Positions 1 through 7,757 of a stretch of 64,000 nt of DNA are shown in pieces. A program made the translations under genes and the position numbers. Numbering within the stretch: the stretch's first letter is position 1; each line of letters begins with the position of its first letter. The notes below the pieces were generated by a model. It saw only the letters and a list, made by a program, of their open reading frames with translations, made no database searches and had not been told where the DNA came from. Origin of the DNA: Metallumcola ferriviriculae. GTDB taxonomy: Bacteria; Bacillota; JADQBR01. The stretch spans positions 1,588,501-1,652,500 of the forward strand of contig NZ_CP121694.1 in NCBI RefSeq assembly GCF_035573695.1, written 5' to 3'.

Positions 1-27
1 TTTTTTACAGACAAGGGGTGTTTACAG

Positions 28-582
28 TTGAGTATTTGTATAAACTGTATTTGGGAGGAATTCAGTGTACCACTCAAAAGGTTCATTAAGAAACGAGTAG
101 CAAACGACCAAGACGCTGAGGATATTTTCCAAGAGATTTTTATAAAAATCCACAGCAATATTGGAAGCTTGAGGAATGATAATAGAATCCATGCCTGGAT
201 ATATCGAATAGCTCGTAATACTATTACGGATTATTATAGGAATCAGAATAATATTGAAACAACAGAACTCCCCGGAGATATGGAAAGTAGCAAAGAAGAG
301 GAGTTATCTGCAAATCCTGAAATAGCCTCCTGCTTAAAAGTAATGATAGGCAATTTACCTGAGATATATAAACAGGCTGTACTTCTGACGGAATTTCAAA
401 ACATGACACAAAAAGAGTTAAGTGAGGAAATGGGGATTTCCATATCAGGAGCAAAATCAAGGGTTCAGCGTGCAAGAAAAATGTTAAAAGAAATGTTGTT
501 AGACTGCTGTCAGTTGGAAATCGATAGAAGAGGAAATATTATCGCCTATGAGCATAAAAATAGTGAATGCAAATATTGCTGA
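28..582 (+). CDS. sigZ: RNA polymerase sigma factor, SigZ-like (ECF/sigma-70 family)
   Basis: A 184-residue sigma-70 family protein. Region 2 lies at about residues 8-70 (AEDIFQEIFIKI, then AWIYRIARNTITDYYRN) and region 4 at about 105-160 (LTEFQNMTQKELSEEMGIS followed by KSRVQRARKML). The length and motifs fit the SigZ branch of ECF-type sigma factors, which direct RNA polymerase to alternative promoters. The start is TTG, with AAGGGGTG 7-14 bases upstream. The C-terminus ends in CKYC, a possible thiol or metal site (inference). No anti-sigma gene adjoins it downstream. A terminator follows, so it is probably separate from arsM, though its place at the head of an arsenic island suggests a linked stress role. 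Confidence 0.85.
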   Translation: MSICINCIWEEFSVPLKRFIKKRVANDQDAEDIFQEIFIKIHSNIGSLRNDNRIHAWIYRIARNTITDYYRNQNNIETTELPGDMESSKEEELSANPEIASCLKVMIGNLPEIYKQAVLLTEFQNMTQKELSEEMGISISGAKSRVQRARKMLKEMLLDCCQLEIDRRGNIIAYEHKNSECKYC

Positions 583-615
583 AAAAATGGGCGTAAAAGT
601 TGCGTCCTTTTTTCT
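582..615 (+). terminator. Rho-independent terminator after sigZ
   Basis: An A-run and GGGCG pair with GCGTCC and a T-run across a short loop. The GC stem includes one G-T pair and is extended by A-T pairs, ending in six Ts. It starts right at the sigZ stop codon. Confidence 0.75.
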
Positions 616-672
616 TTTCTTACGTCTTAATAGGTGAGAACCTTTGAATAATAGCTGGATGGAGGGTATGGT

Positions 673-1530
673 ATGACAAAAAGTAAAGAAGAGATTAGAG
701 ACTTTATCAGGAAAAACTATGCGGAAGTCGCACAGAAAGGGTCTGAAGGAGGTTGCTGCGCTGGTGGATGTAGTTGTAGCGGTGCTCCGGCAGATATAAG
801 TGAAACATCTATCAAAATCGGTTATGCCGAAGGTGATCTTGCAAATGTGCCGCCTGAAGCCAACATGGGACTTGGCTGCGGGAATCCCATCGCTATAGCC
901 GCATTAAAAGAGGGGGAGGTAGTCCTTGACCTTGGCAGCGGAGGCGGTTTTGATTGCTTCCTTGCCAGAAGGCAGGTGGGGGAAACCGGACATGTGATTG
1001 GGGTTGATATGACACCTGATATGATTAAGCTGGCGAGGAAAAATGCTGAGAGAAGTGGGTATACAAATGTAGAGTTCAGATTGGGCGAGATTGAACATCT
1101 GCCTGTAGCCGATAGTTCAGTGGATATTATTATATCTAATTGTGTAATTAACCTTTCTCTGGATAAGGAACAGGTATTTAAAGAGGCTTTCAGGGTTCTT
1201 AAACCTGGTGGAAGGCTATCAACATCGGATGTTGTTGCAACAATGCAATTACCTCAAAATATTAAACAGGATTTGGCATTAATTGCAAGTTGTATTGGTG
1301 GCGCAGAGTATGTTGAAAATATCAAAGCAATGCTGCAAAAAGCGGGTTTTTGTGATATCCGAATGACCCGAAAAGAAAACAGCGGCGAAATTGTAAAGTC
1401 GTGGGCACCGGATAAGAATATTGAAGATTATGTTGCTTCTTACATAATTGAGGCAACAAAAGAGGTTAGTACGGTAACGAGCGGTGAGCCCTGCTGTAAT
1501 CCGTCTACATTAAAAGGCAGTTGTTGCTAG
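673..1530 (+). CDS. arsM: Arsenite S-adenosylmethionine methyltransferase ArsM
   Basis: A 285-residue class I SAM methyltransferase that methylates As(III) stepwise in the cytoplasm. The N-terminus has a Cys cluster (GGCCAGGCSCSG, residues about 26-37). GLGCGNPIA at about 67-75 and the SAM motif LDLGSGGGFD at about 86-95 follow. SNCVINLS at about 155-162 and ASCIGGAEY at about 204-212 supply the conserved As-binding cysteines, and the C-terminus carries CC pairs. These features match bacterial ArsM of about 260-290 residues. The ATG follows GGAGG by 7 bases. The methylated trivalent products could be exported by the ArsP-like permease at 7758 (inference). Confidence 0.95.
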   Translation: MTKSKEEIRDFIRKNYAEVAQKGSEGGCCAGGCSCSGAPADISETSIKIGYAEGDLANVPPEANMGLGCGNPIAIAALKEGEVVLDLGSGGGFDCFLARRQVGETGHVIGVDMTPDMIKLARKNAERSGYTNVEFRLGEIEHLPVADSSVDIIISNCVINLSLDKEQVFKEAFRVLKPGGRLSTSDVVATMQLPQNIKQDLALIASCIGGAEYVENIKAMLQKAGFCDIRMTRKENSGEIVKSWAPDKNIEDYVASYIIEATKEVSTVTSGEPCCNPSTLKGSCC

Positions 1531-1649
1531 TTGTATTTTAAAACATGCGTTACCCAACCTCAGCCTGCCGGCTTTTGACTTTGCATGTAGACCCCAGAAG
1601 GTAATAATAAGGAGTACAGGCAATTGGTTTAAACTTAATCGCTAAGGCT

Positions 1650-1686
1650 AATCCCTGGTCTAAAAAGACTGGGATTTTTTTTATTT
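1650..1686 (+). terminator. Rho-independent terminator after arsM
   Basis: ATCCC-TG-GTCT pairs with AGAC-T-GGGAT across a short A-rich loop and is followed by a run of Ts. The 235-base gap between arsM and the MFS gene otherwise holds only a possible promoter (TTTTCA at 1699, TATAAT at 1722, 17-bp spacing) next to AT-rich palindromic sequence. Confidence 0.8.
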
Positions 1687-1765
1687 TAACCAGAAGTCTT
1701 TTCAAACTCCTAGCAATGATATATAATTATATTCGAAAATACTTATATAGTTTTGGGGTGAGAAA

Positions 1766-2956
1766 ATGAAAACAAACAAGTTTATCGGCGTTCTAGGACT
1801 TGCCGGCTTTGTAGTTATGGCAGACAACTGGGTAGTTTCACCTATATTACCCGCAATAGCCAATGACCTTGGCTTGGAAATCAGTGAGGCAGGGCTGCTG
1901 ATTACCGCTTATATGATTCCTTTCGGTCTTTTGCAGCTGATTTTTGGACCGCTGGCGGATCGGTACGGTAAGCGGCAGGTAATAACTGCTTCTATGTTGT
2001 TTTTTACTGTGGCCACCGGCTTATGTGCTATTGGGGTTGGCTTAACAGACTTGGCGATTTACCGGGCATTGACCGGTGCTTTTGCTGCCTCGGTAATGCC
2101 GGTTTCTCTAGCGTTAATTGGTGATTTGTTTCCATTGAAGGAACGCCAGAGTGCTATTGGCACTTTTATGGGAATATCCTTTCTAGGACAGGGGTTAAGT
2201 ATGGCCATAGGCGGTACCATTGCGTACTTTTTGAGCTGGCGCGGCGTTTTTGCCGTTTATGCGGTATTGGCTTTGGTGCCATTGGTGTTGCTTCTTACAG
2301 TTGCCAAGGAGATACCTTCTAGAAAGAATAAAGATGCAAAGTTTTTTGCTCCTTATAAGGCATTATTGGGCTCTAAGGGCAGTGCATTTACTTACCTGAC
2401 AGTATTATTGGAAGGGATTTTTATCGTCGGTGGATTTTCTTACTTGGGTGCGTATATAGAAAATGTATACCAGTTTAATTACCTGTTAATCGGTTTCATT
2501 ATGACTGCTTTTGGTATTGCTGCAGTTATCGGCGGGCGAATCAGCGGTAGACTTGCGGCTAAATCCGGGCGTACTGTAGTACTTAGCATGGGACTTGTTT
2601 TTGCAGCCGTAGCCGAGCTAATGGTGTCTTTCCTGGGTACCAACCTTTATCTTTTAATTATCGCTGTAGCTCTGCTCGGGCTGGGCTTTATGCTGGCACA
2701 TTCCTCTCTTTTAACCATAGCGACTGAATTTGCGCAAAAAGCCCGCGGTGCGGCCATGTCTTTAGTAGCTTTCTGCTTCATGGGCGGCGGTGGTATTGGT
2801 ACTGCAATCGGCGGCAGGATAATCGATAGTCTGGACATGACCCGTTTATTCCTAATCTACGGCGCGGGCCTGGTGTTCTTGGTAATTTTAGCAAAGGTGC
2901 TGGTACCTGCGGGCAGGGTTGACAATGAAGCCGCAAAGCCGGCTCATGCAGGCTAA
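1766..2956 (+). CDS. MFS transporter (DHA1-type), arsenic island
   Basis: A 396-residue major facilitator protein with about 12 hydrophobic segments. The loop 2-3 signature GPLADRYGKRQV is at about residues 63-74, and RALTGAFAASVMPVSLALIGDLFP marks helices 4-5. This is a complete drug:H+ antiporter-type exporter. GGGGTGAG lies 6 bases before the ATG. The substrate cannot be read from sequence. Its place between arsM and the thiol-redox cluster makes an arsenical or conjugate plausible (inference). It is followed 17 bases later by the half-size permeases, so it probably heads a unit running through to the small thioredoxin at 7426. Confidence 0.85.
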   Translation: MKTNKFIGVLGLAGFVVMADNWVVSPILPAIANDLGLEISEAGLLITAYMIPFGLLQLIFGPLADRYGKRQVITASMLFFTVATGLCAIGVGLTDLAIYRALTGAFAASVMPVSLALIGDLFPLKERQSAIGTFMGISFLGQGLSMAIGGTIAYFLSWRGVFAVYAVLALVPLVLLLTVAKEIPSRKNKDAKFFAPYKALLGSKGSAFTYLTVLLEGIFIVGGFSYLGAYIENVYQFNYLLIGFIMTAFGIAAVIGGRISGRLAAKSGRTVVLSMGLVFAAVAELMVSFLGTNLYLLIIAVALLGLGFMLAHSSLLTIATEFAQKARGAAMSLVAFCFMGGGGIGTAIGGRIIDSLDMTRLFLIYGAGLVFLVILAKVLVPAGRVDNEAAKPAHAG

Positions 2957-2973
2957 TTATAGGAGCTGATAAA

Positions 2974-3456
2974 ATGTCTTTCACCGGGGTTTTATATATT
3001 GCTTCTGCCTTGGGGTTATTGATATCTTTTCTAAGCAATCGCAGCAAGACCAAGCAGGCAGTAAAAAAAGCGTACAAGGCTTTTAGCAACATATTTGCCG
3101 ACCTTGCAATGGTACTGCTTTTAGTAGGATTAATGATGACTTACATATCGCCGCAAATTATAGGACGGTTTTTGGGAAATGAGTCGGGCGTTTTGGGAGT
3201 AGCAGTTGCAGCAATCATTGGGTCAGTTACTTTAATTCCGGGCTTTGTAGCTTTCCCTCTAGCAGCTTCTCTTTTAAATCAGGGTGCGGGGCTGGTGCCC
3301 ATAGCTGCCTTTGTATCTACCTTGATGATGGTGGGCGTTGTTACTCTGCCGGTGGAAATTAAGTATTTTGGCCGGAAACAGACTTTTCTAAGAAATGGAC
3401 TGAGCTTTATCTATGCTATAGTTGTTGCTCTTTTACTTGGGGTGCTGCTGTCATGA
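2974..3456 (+). CDS. Half-size permease, first subunit (COG0701-like)
   Basis: A 160-residue membrane protein with about four or five hydrophobic segments. It has a basic stretch after the first helix (SNRSKTKQAVKKA, residues about 21-33) and the glycine/proline-rich core IPGFVAFPLAASLL at about 87-100. It resembles one half of the DUF318/COG0701 permease family, whose full-length members such as ArsP run to about 300-400 residues. Its stop codon overlaps the start of the next permease gene by four bases (ATGA), which suggests a translationally coupled heterodimer. The substrate is unknown. An organoarsenical or metal-thiol role is inferred from context. Confidence 0.7.
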   Translation: MSFTGVLYIASALGLLISFLSNRSKTKQAVKKAYKAFSNIFADLAMVLLLVGLMMTYISPQIIGRFLGNESGVLGVAVAAIIGSVTLIPGFVAFPLAASLLNQGAGLVPIAAFVSTLMMVGVVTLPVEIKYFGRKQTFLRNGLSFIYAIVVALLLGVLLS

Positions 3457-3986
3457 AATATCTTAAACAATACAAGTGGGTCATACTAGTTGTCGCTGTG
3501 GATATTATCATTGCCGCTGCTAATCCTGCAAGCGGTGCCCTGGTAGCTGAAAATACCTGGGATAACTTTCGACAGATGCTGGCGGTAATTCCACCCATCT
3601 TTATTCTTCTCGGACTTTTAGATGTGTGGGTGCCCCGGGAGACCATTGTCAAGTTTATGGGCGATAATTCGGGGGTTGTTGGCATATTCTTAAGCATATT
3701 TCTGGGCGCAGCAGCAGCCGGCCCTCTTTACGGGGCATTTCCGGTGGCTGTGATGATGATAAAAAAAGGGGCCAAGTTTTCCAATGTTATTACCTTTTTG
3801 GGTGCATGGTCAACACTAAAAATTCCTATGTTTCTTTTTGAAATGTCTGCCATGGGTCATGCCTTTGCTGTCAGCCGCTGGCTGATAAATATCCCCGGGA
3901 TAATCATTATGGGTTTTCTGGTGGATTGGATTATGAAGCGGGAGGAGAAAGAAACATTGTTTCAAGCGGTACAAAGAAACTTTTAA
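3453..3986 (+). CDS. Half-size permease, second subunit (COG0701-like)
   Basis: A 177-residue membrane protein of the same half-permease type as its upstream partner. It begins at the ATGA overlap at 3453. The core GAAAAGPLYGAFPVAVMMIKKG at about residues 88-109 parallels the IPGFVAFP core of the first subunit. Two half-permeases in tandem imply a pseudo-symmetric two-subunit transporter (inference). The C-terminal tail is basic and cytoplasmic (MKREEKETLF). The thioredoxin gene follows after 26 bases. Confidence 0.7.
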   Translation: MKYLKQYKWVILVVAVDIIIAAANPASGALVAENTWDNFRQMLAVIPPIFILLGLLDVWVPRETIVKFMGDNSGVVGIFLSIFLGAAAAGPLYGAFPVAVMMIKKGAKFSNVITFLGAWSTLKIPMFLFEMSAMGHAFAVSRWLINIPGIIIMGFLVDWIMKREEKETLFQAVQRNF

Positions 3987-4012
3987 ATAGAAATATTTGG
4001 GGGGGATGGGAG

Positions 4013-4450
4013 ATGGCGGTAAACAAAAAGGCATTGATTCCAACGGTGATATTGGGGCTGTTTCTATTGGGGGCGATTGTGAAATTAAACACTATAGAAC
4101 CCGTAGACTTTACACTGGAGGCCTCACCGGTTTACCAGACACTGCAGCAGGCGCAAGCGGAAGGAAAACCGGTATGGCTGCTATTTCATTCAAATACATG
4201 CCAGTCCTGTGTGGAAATGATGGAAATCTACAATCAATTAAAACCGCAGTACGAGGGAAAGGTGGTATTTGTCGACGCACTGGTCAGTGATGCCCGAAAC
4301 AATGAATTGAATAAGACTTATGGAATTCAGTATATACCTACCACGGTGTTAATTGACGGCGGGGGAAAAGAGGTAACGAAAGAGGTCGGAGTAATTACCC
4401 CTGAAAAAATGGCCAGGTTTCTGATAGACATCTACGAGGGGGACATGTAA
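4013..4450 (+). CDS. Membrane-anchored thioredoxin-like protein
   Basis: A 145-residue protein with one N-terminal membrane anchor (residues about 8-25) and a thioredoxin fold on the outer face. The redox motif is CQSC in HSNTCQSCVEMM at about residues 58-69, and the cis-Pro region is YIPTTVLIDG at about 107-116. The ATG at 4013 is chosen because a GGGGGGGATGGGAG purine tract precedes it. The same frame is open further upstream, but that would add a 29-residue non-family stretch overlapping the permease gene. It directly abuts a CcdA-type gene, its likely electron donor, so together they form an extracytoplasmic thiol reductase. Confidence 0.85.
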   Translation: MAVNKKALIPTVILGLFLLGAIVKLNTIEPVDFTLEASPVYQTLQQAQAEGKPVWLLFHSNTCQSCVEMMEIYNQLKPQYEGKVVFVDALVSDARNNELNKTYGIQYIPTTVLIDGGGKEVTKEVGVITPEKMARFLIDIYEGDM

Positions 4451-5140
4451 ATGGAACAGGCCATTTCAGACCTGGCGGCCAGGTATTTAACTGACTACTC
4501 ATTTGTGGCCATCATTATTATCTTTCTTGGCGGGGTAATCACCAGCCTTGGTCCTTGCAATCTTTCCATGATACCGGTACTGATGGCTTATGTCGGCGGT
4601 GACTTTAATTATTCCCGCGCCCGGGGCTTTGCGTTGGCGCTGTTTTTTACCCTGGGTTCGTCCGCCACCTTTGTGGTGCTTGGAGTGACTATTGCCTTAT
4701 TCGGCGGTATTTTCGGCCTGGCCAATTCCATTCTCTACTATATAGTGGCCTTGGTGTGTTTTCTAGTCGGCCTTCATATGATGGGTTATTTACATATCTC
4801 CACAAGCATATTTAATCGTTTTCAGGTACAAAGACCCCAAAAGACCGGCTACCTCAGTTCATTTTTTCTTGGGGCGGTAATGGGACTGGTGGGAAACCAG
4901 TGCGGCACGCCCATATTACTGGTAATACTCACCTTTGTCTTTGCTAAAGGGAAGCTTCTTTATGGTGCCCTGCTGCTCTTTTTCTACGGACTGGGGCGCG
5001 GGGTGCCGGTGGTGTTGGCCGGCACTTTTACCGGGCTGGTAAAGAATTTAGGCAGATTTCAACGCTACCAGGAAATGCTTAATAAGGCTGCAGGGGCTGC
5101 CCTGCTGTTAGTGGGTGTATATTTTTTCTGGCATGCATAG
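4451..5140 (+). CDS. CcdA/DsbD-type transmembrane thiol-disulfide carrier
   Basis: A 229-residue integral membrane protein with about six hydrophobic segments. Conserved cysteines sit in GPCNLSMIP (about residues 33-41) and NQCGTPILL (about 151-159), the two redox-active cysteines of CcdA-type electron carriers. These pass reducing equivalents from cytoplasmic thioredoxin to an exported thioredoxin. The ATG starts at the base after the stop codon of the membrane thioredoxin, so the two are translationally coupled. A role in keeping arsenic-binding thiols or an Fe-S or arsenic reductase reduced is inference. Confidence 0.85.
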   Translation: MEQAISDLAARYLTDYSFVAIIIIFLGGVITSLGPCNLSMIPVLMAYVGGDFNYSRARGFALALFFTLGSSATFVVLGVTIALFGGIFGLANSILYYIVALVCFLVGLHMMGYLHISTSIFNRFQVQRPQKTGYLSSFFLGAVMGLVGNQCGTPILLVILTFVFAKGKLLYGALLLFFYGLGRGVPVVLAGTFTGLVKNLGRFQRYQEMLNKAAGAALLLVGVYFFWHA

Positions 5141-5181
5141 GTAGGGCAGAGAGTATTCATAAATTTACGGAGGGGTTACTC

Positions 5182-6326
5182 GTGATTTACCTTGATAATG
5201 CAGCCACATCCTACCCAAAACCACCGGAAGTAACTGCGGCGGTTACAGAGTTTCTAAAGGAAATTGGTGTCAATGCCGGGCGCGGTGCTTACCGGCAGGC
5301 TCTCAAAGCTGATGAACTGGTCTGGCGTACCAGAATGGATTTGGGAAAGTTGTTTAATATCTCTGATCCGCAAAGAATCATTTTTACTGCTAACGTCACT
5401 GAAGCAATAAACCTGTCTTTGAAAGGCTTGTTAAACAAGGGCGGTCATGTCATTACCAGCAATATGGAGCATAATGCCGTGTGGCGGGTACTAAAAAGGC
5501 TGGAGAAGGAAAACGGTGTGGAAATTAGTGCTGTACCCGTATCCCTAGCCGGGGAAGTTGATTTGAATAACATGGAATCAATGATAAGAAAAGATACCCG
5601 GCGTATTATAATGCTCCATGCTTCCAATGTAACCGGTACGATTTTGCCTATTCGGCAAATTGCTCAGGTAGCACGCAGGCACAGTATCCCGTTATTGATT
5701 GATGCTGCCCAGACTGCCGGGTGTCTGCCCCTTGATGTGAAAGAATTAAATATTGATATGCTGGCATTTACCGGGCATAAAGGGCTGCTGGGACCGATGG
5801 GAACCGGTGGTTTGTACATTAGGGATGGGGTGAAACTGGAAACCTTAAAGGAAGGGGGGACCGGAGGGGATTCTATTATGGAAGAGATGCCCGGCTATCT
5901 GCCTGACAGGTATGAAGCGGGGACTCAAAATATTCCTAGTATGGCGGGCCTGGGCCTGCCGCGAAAGTGCTGCTGCACAAAGGGGTTAAACAAATCCGTA
6001 AACATGAGGAAAAGCTTCTTAAATATGCCTGGCGGGAATTGGCGGCTAAGGATAAGATGTTGCTTTACGGTGCTCATGACCAGCAGTCAGGGGTGCCTGT
6101 AATTTCCTTTAATATAGACGGCCTGCCGGCAGAGGAGGTGGCGTATGCCCTGGACAGTGCCTATGACATCGCAGTGCGTTCCGGCTTACACTGTGCGTCT
6201 CAGGCCCACAGGATTACGGGAACGGAAAAAGTGGGTGCTGTCCGGGTGAGCTTTGGCCATCATACGACTGTTGATGATGTGAGCTGCTTTCTGGAGGCAG
6301 TGGCGGAAATTGTCGCAAGAGTGTAA
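5182..6326 (+). pseudogene. Cysteine desulfurase-like class V aminotransferase, frameshifted
   Basis: The two parts together encode about 380 residues of a PLP-dependent class V aminotransferase of the cysteine desulfurase branch. The start is GTG, with GGAGGGG upstream. The PLP lysine is in FTGHKGLLGPMGTGG, and the catalytic-loop Cys is in RSGLHCASQAHR near the end. Reading frames change near 5955-5962: the first frame runs on as GLPRKCCCTKG, whereas the second gives AAKVLLHKG, the expected family sequence. Adding one G (CTG-CC to CTG-GCC) restores the frame. This is either a sequencing error or a true single-base deletion. It would mobilise sulfur for the adjacent Fe-S proteins. Confidence 0.8.
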
Positions 6327-6342
6327 AACGGGAGTGGTGCGA

Positions 6343-6523
6343 ATGGATAGAAAAAAGAAGTCACTGGTTGTGCTGGATGGGGAACAACTGCTCACCGTGG
6401 AGCGTATTTGCCTTGGACAAAGAGCCCGATGAGGCCTTGACATTTGTACTTAAGATTATTGTGCCGCAGTTAAAAAAGGAAATTCCCTGTTTAGCCGGTC
6501 GGTTAATGAAAGGGGAAAGATGA
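6343..6523 (+). pseudogene. Small conserved-looking protein, frameshifted
   Basis: An ATG at 6343 preceded by GGAGTGG opens a frame that stops at 6432. In the next frame LDKEPDEALTFVLKIIVPQL and a further 16 residues continue without interruption to a TGA at 6521. That stop overlaps the start of the following Fe-S gene (ATGA). Joined, they give a protein of about 59 residues with one base too many, located somewhere near 6395-6425. I do not recognise the family. The sense of the joined sequence and the ATGA coupling suggest a real small gene. Confidence 0.45.
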
Positions 6524-7047
6524 TGTTTTTGGAACGTATCGAAGTGACCTGGATAGGTGACTGTCTGGCTGATGCCAAGAAAATTCGCTTAAAAGCACGA
6601 CTGCCCAGGGATATAAGTGAAGTTTTCCTTTATCTCAATGCCGTACTGGATAACGGCCTGTATAATCATCACGGTCGCACCTTTACTTTTAATAAGGAGT
6701 TCCGGCGAATAAATCTCTATCCGGAAGAATTGACTCTTACCAAAGCTTTAAATACTACTGATGCCTTTCAAGTGCTGGATGAAACAAAAGCTTTAATTAA
6801 TGAAACCTATGAAAACAAAGACCGGATTGCTCCTAACTACAAAAAACGGGTAAAACCCAATGCTCTGCAAATCTATGAACTGCTGCCGAAAACAAACTGC
6901 CGTCAATGTGAGGAACCGACTTGCTTGGCCTTTGCCGCTAAACTGCTACAGGGGCAGCAGAATATTGAAAACTGCGGTCCTTTGAAGGAACCGGCCAATT
7001 CCGGTTTGTGGGAAGCGCTGGAGGAACTTGTTGAAGTGCTTGGGTAA
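6520..7047 (+). CDS. Fe-S-binding protein with C-terminal 4Fe-4S domain
   Basis: A 175-residue protein. The first 110 residues are an unrecognised domain. The C-terminal part, NCRQCEEPTCLAFAAKLLQG and then ENCGPL (about residues 126-160), is the Cx2Cx4Cx(~16)C pattern of the 4Fe-4S domain found in corrinoid and Fe-S proteins and RnfB (the PF04060 type). The ATG overlaps the stop of the preceding small gene, and AAAGGGGAAAG precedes it. It sits between a desulfurase-like gene and a ferredoxin, so it is a likely electron-transfer component of the arsenic-linked redox module (inference). Confidence 0.8.
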   Translation: MMFLERIEVTWIGDCLADAKKIRLKARLPRDISEVFLYLNAVLDNGLYNHHGRTFTFNKEFRRINLYPEELTLTKALNTTDAFQVLDETKALINETYENKDRIAPNYKKRVKPNALQIYELLPKTNCRQCEEPTCLAFAAKLLQGQQNIENCGPLKEPANSGLWEALEELVEVLG

Positions 7048-7099
7048 TGTGGTGAATGTGTAGATAATAACGAGGTACAAAGGGAGAGGGGGTGAAACT

Positions 7100-7339
7100 A
7101 TGTCCGCTACTTGGTTCCCGAAGGTGGGTGAGCAGTGTAATAACTGCATGGTTTGCGTAGAGTTTTGCCCGCACGGGGTGTATGAGAATGGGGAAAATGT
7201 GCCGGTTGTAGTCAACCCTGAGAATTGTGTTCATGGTTGCCGGGGTTGTGAAAGTGAATGTCCTCAAAGAGCCATCAGCTATCAGGGTGACGATGGTTCG
7301 AGCGGGGGCTGCAGCTTCAGCCGCGGCACATGCTGTTAG
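7100..7339 (+). CDS. Small 4Fe-4S ferredoxin-type protein
   Basis: A 79-residue protein with CNNCMVCVEFCPHG at about residues 13-26 and CVHGCRGCESECPQ at about 43-56. This is a two-cluster bacterial ferredoxin pattern with the second motif slightly stretched. A third Cys group, GGCSFSRGTCC, ends the protein and is not part of a standard ferredoxin. It could bind metal or arsenite (inference). GAGAGGGGGTG precedes the ATG. It probably carries electrons for the neighbouring thiol or Fe-S enzymes. Confidence 0.85.
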   Translation: MSATWFPKVGEQCNNCMVCVEFCPHGVYENGENVPVVVNPENCVHGCRGCESECPQRAISYQGDDGSSGGCSFSRGTCC

Positions 7340-7425
7340 CGGAAGGTGCAAGGGACTACTGAAATATTGAGCACAGGACGTTAATCTAAATTTTACACCC
7401 TATCAATTAAAGGAGTGAGTGATTT

Positions 7426-7671
7426 ATGGAAATCAAAGTATTGGGACCAGGGTGTGCAAACTGCAAGAAATTAGAAAGCATGGCTAAAGAGATTGTACAG
7501 GAAATGGCTTTGGATGCTGCGGTGAGTAAAGTTACGGATATTAAAGAAATTGCCAAGGCTGGTGTTCTAATGACTCCGGGACTATTGATTGACGGTGAGG
7601 TTAAAATGTCGGGGAAGGTACCTTCTAAAGCTGAACTGACCCAGATAATAACTTCGGCACTGGACAGCTAA
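7426..7671 (+). CDS. Small thioredoxin-like protein (redox-active disulfide protein 2 type)
   Basis: An 81-residue single-domain thioredoxin fold of the TM0996/MTH895 type. The redox motif is CANC in GPGCANCKKLE (about residues 8-18) and the cis-Pro loop is MTPGLLIDGEV at about 49-59. There is no signal peptide, so it is cytoplasmic. AAAGGAGTGAG precedes the ATG. Members of this family sit next to arsenic and permease genes in many Firmicutes and archaea. It is followed by a strong terminator, which closes the unit starting at the MFS gene. Confidence 0.85.
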   Translation: MEIKVLGPGCANCKKLESMAKEIVQEMALDAAVSKVTDIKEIAKAGVLMTPGLLIDGEVKMSGKVPSKAELTQIITSALDS

Positions 7672-7681
7672 ACCTGCTACT

Positions 7682-7705
7682 GCACCCTGAAAAGGGTGCC
7701 TTTTT
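7682..7705 (+). terminator. Rho-independent terminator
   Basis: GCACCC pairs perfectly with GGGTGC across a 6-base TGAAAA loop and is followed by CTTTTT. Confidence 0.9.
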
Positions 7706-7723
7706 CCCGCAACATTATAAGCA

Positions 7724-7741
7724 GATAAGAATATACTTATC
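7724..7741 (+). promoter_or_regulatory. Inverted repeat, candidate ArsR-family operator
   Basis: GATAAG-AATATA-CTTATC is a perfect 6-bp dyad 17 bases upstream of the ArsP-like permease start. Its size and AT-rich core suit a winged-helix ArsR-type repressor. The sequence differs from the dyad before arsD, so a shared regulator is not certain. Confidence 0.5.
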
Positions 7742-7757
7742 AAAGAGGTGGTTTTTC

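Noticed and set aside
3416-3697. Antisense frames opposite the permease and other + strand genes
   Set aside because: These mirror GC-rich codon use of the real genes, have no ribosome sites and show no family motifs.
5182-6326. Programmed frameshift in the aminotransferase gene
   Set aside because: No slippery heptamer or stimulatory structure at the join. A one-base deletion explains it, and the family is not known for recoding.
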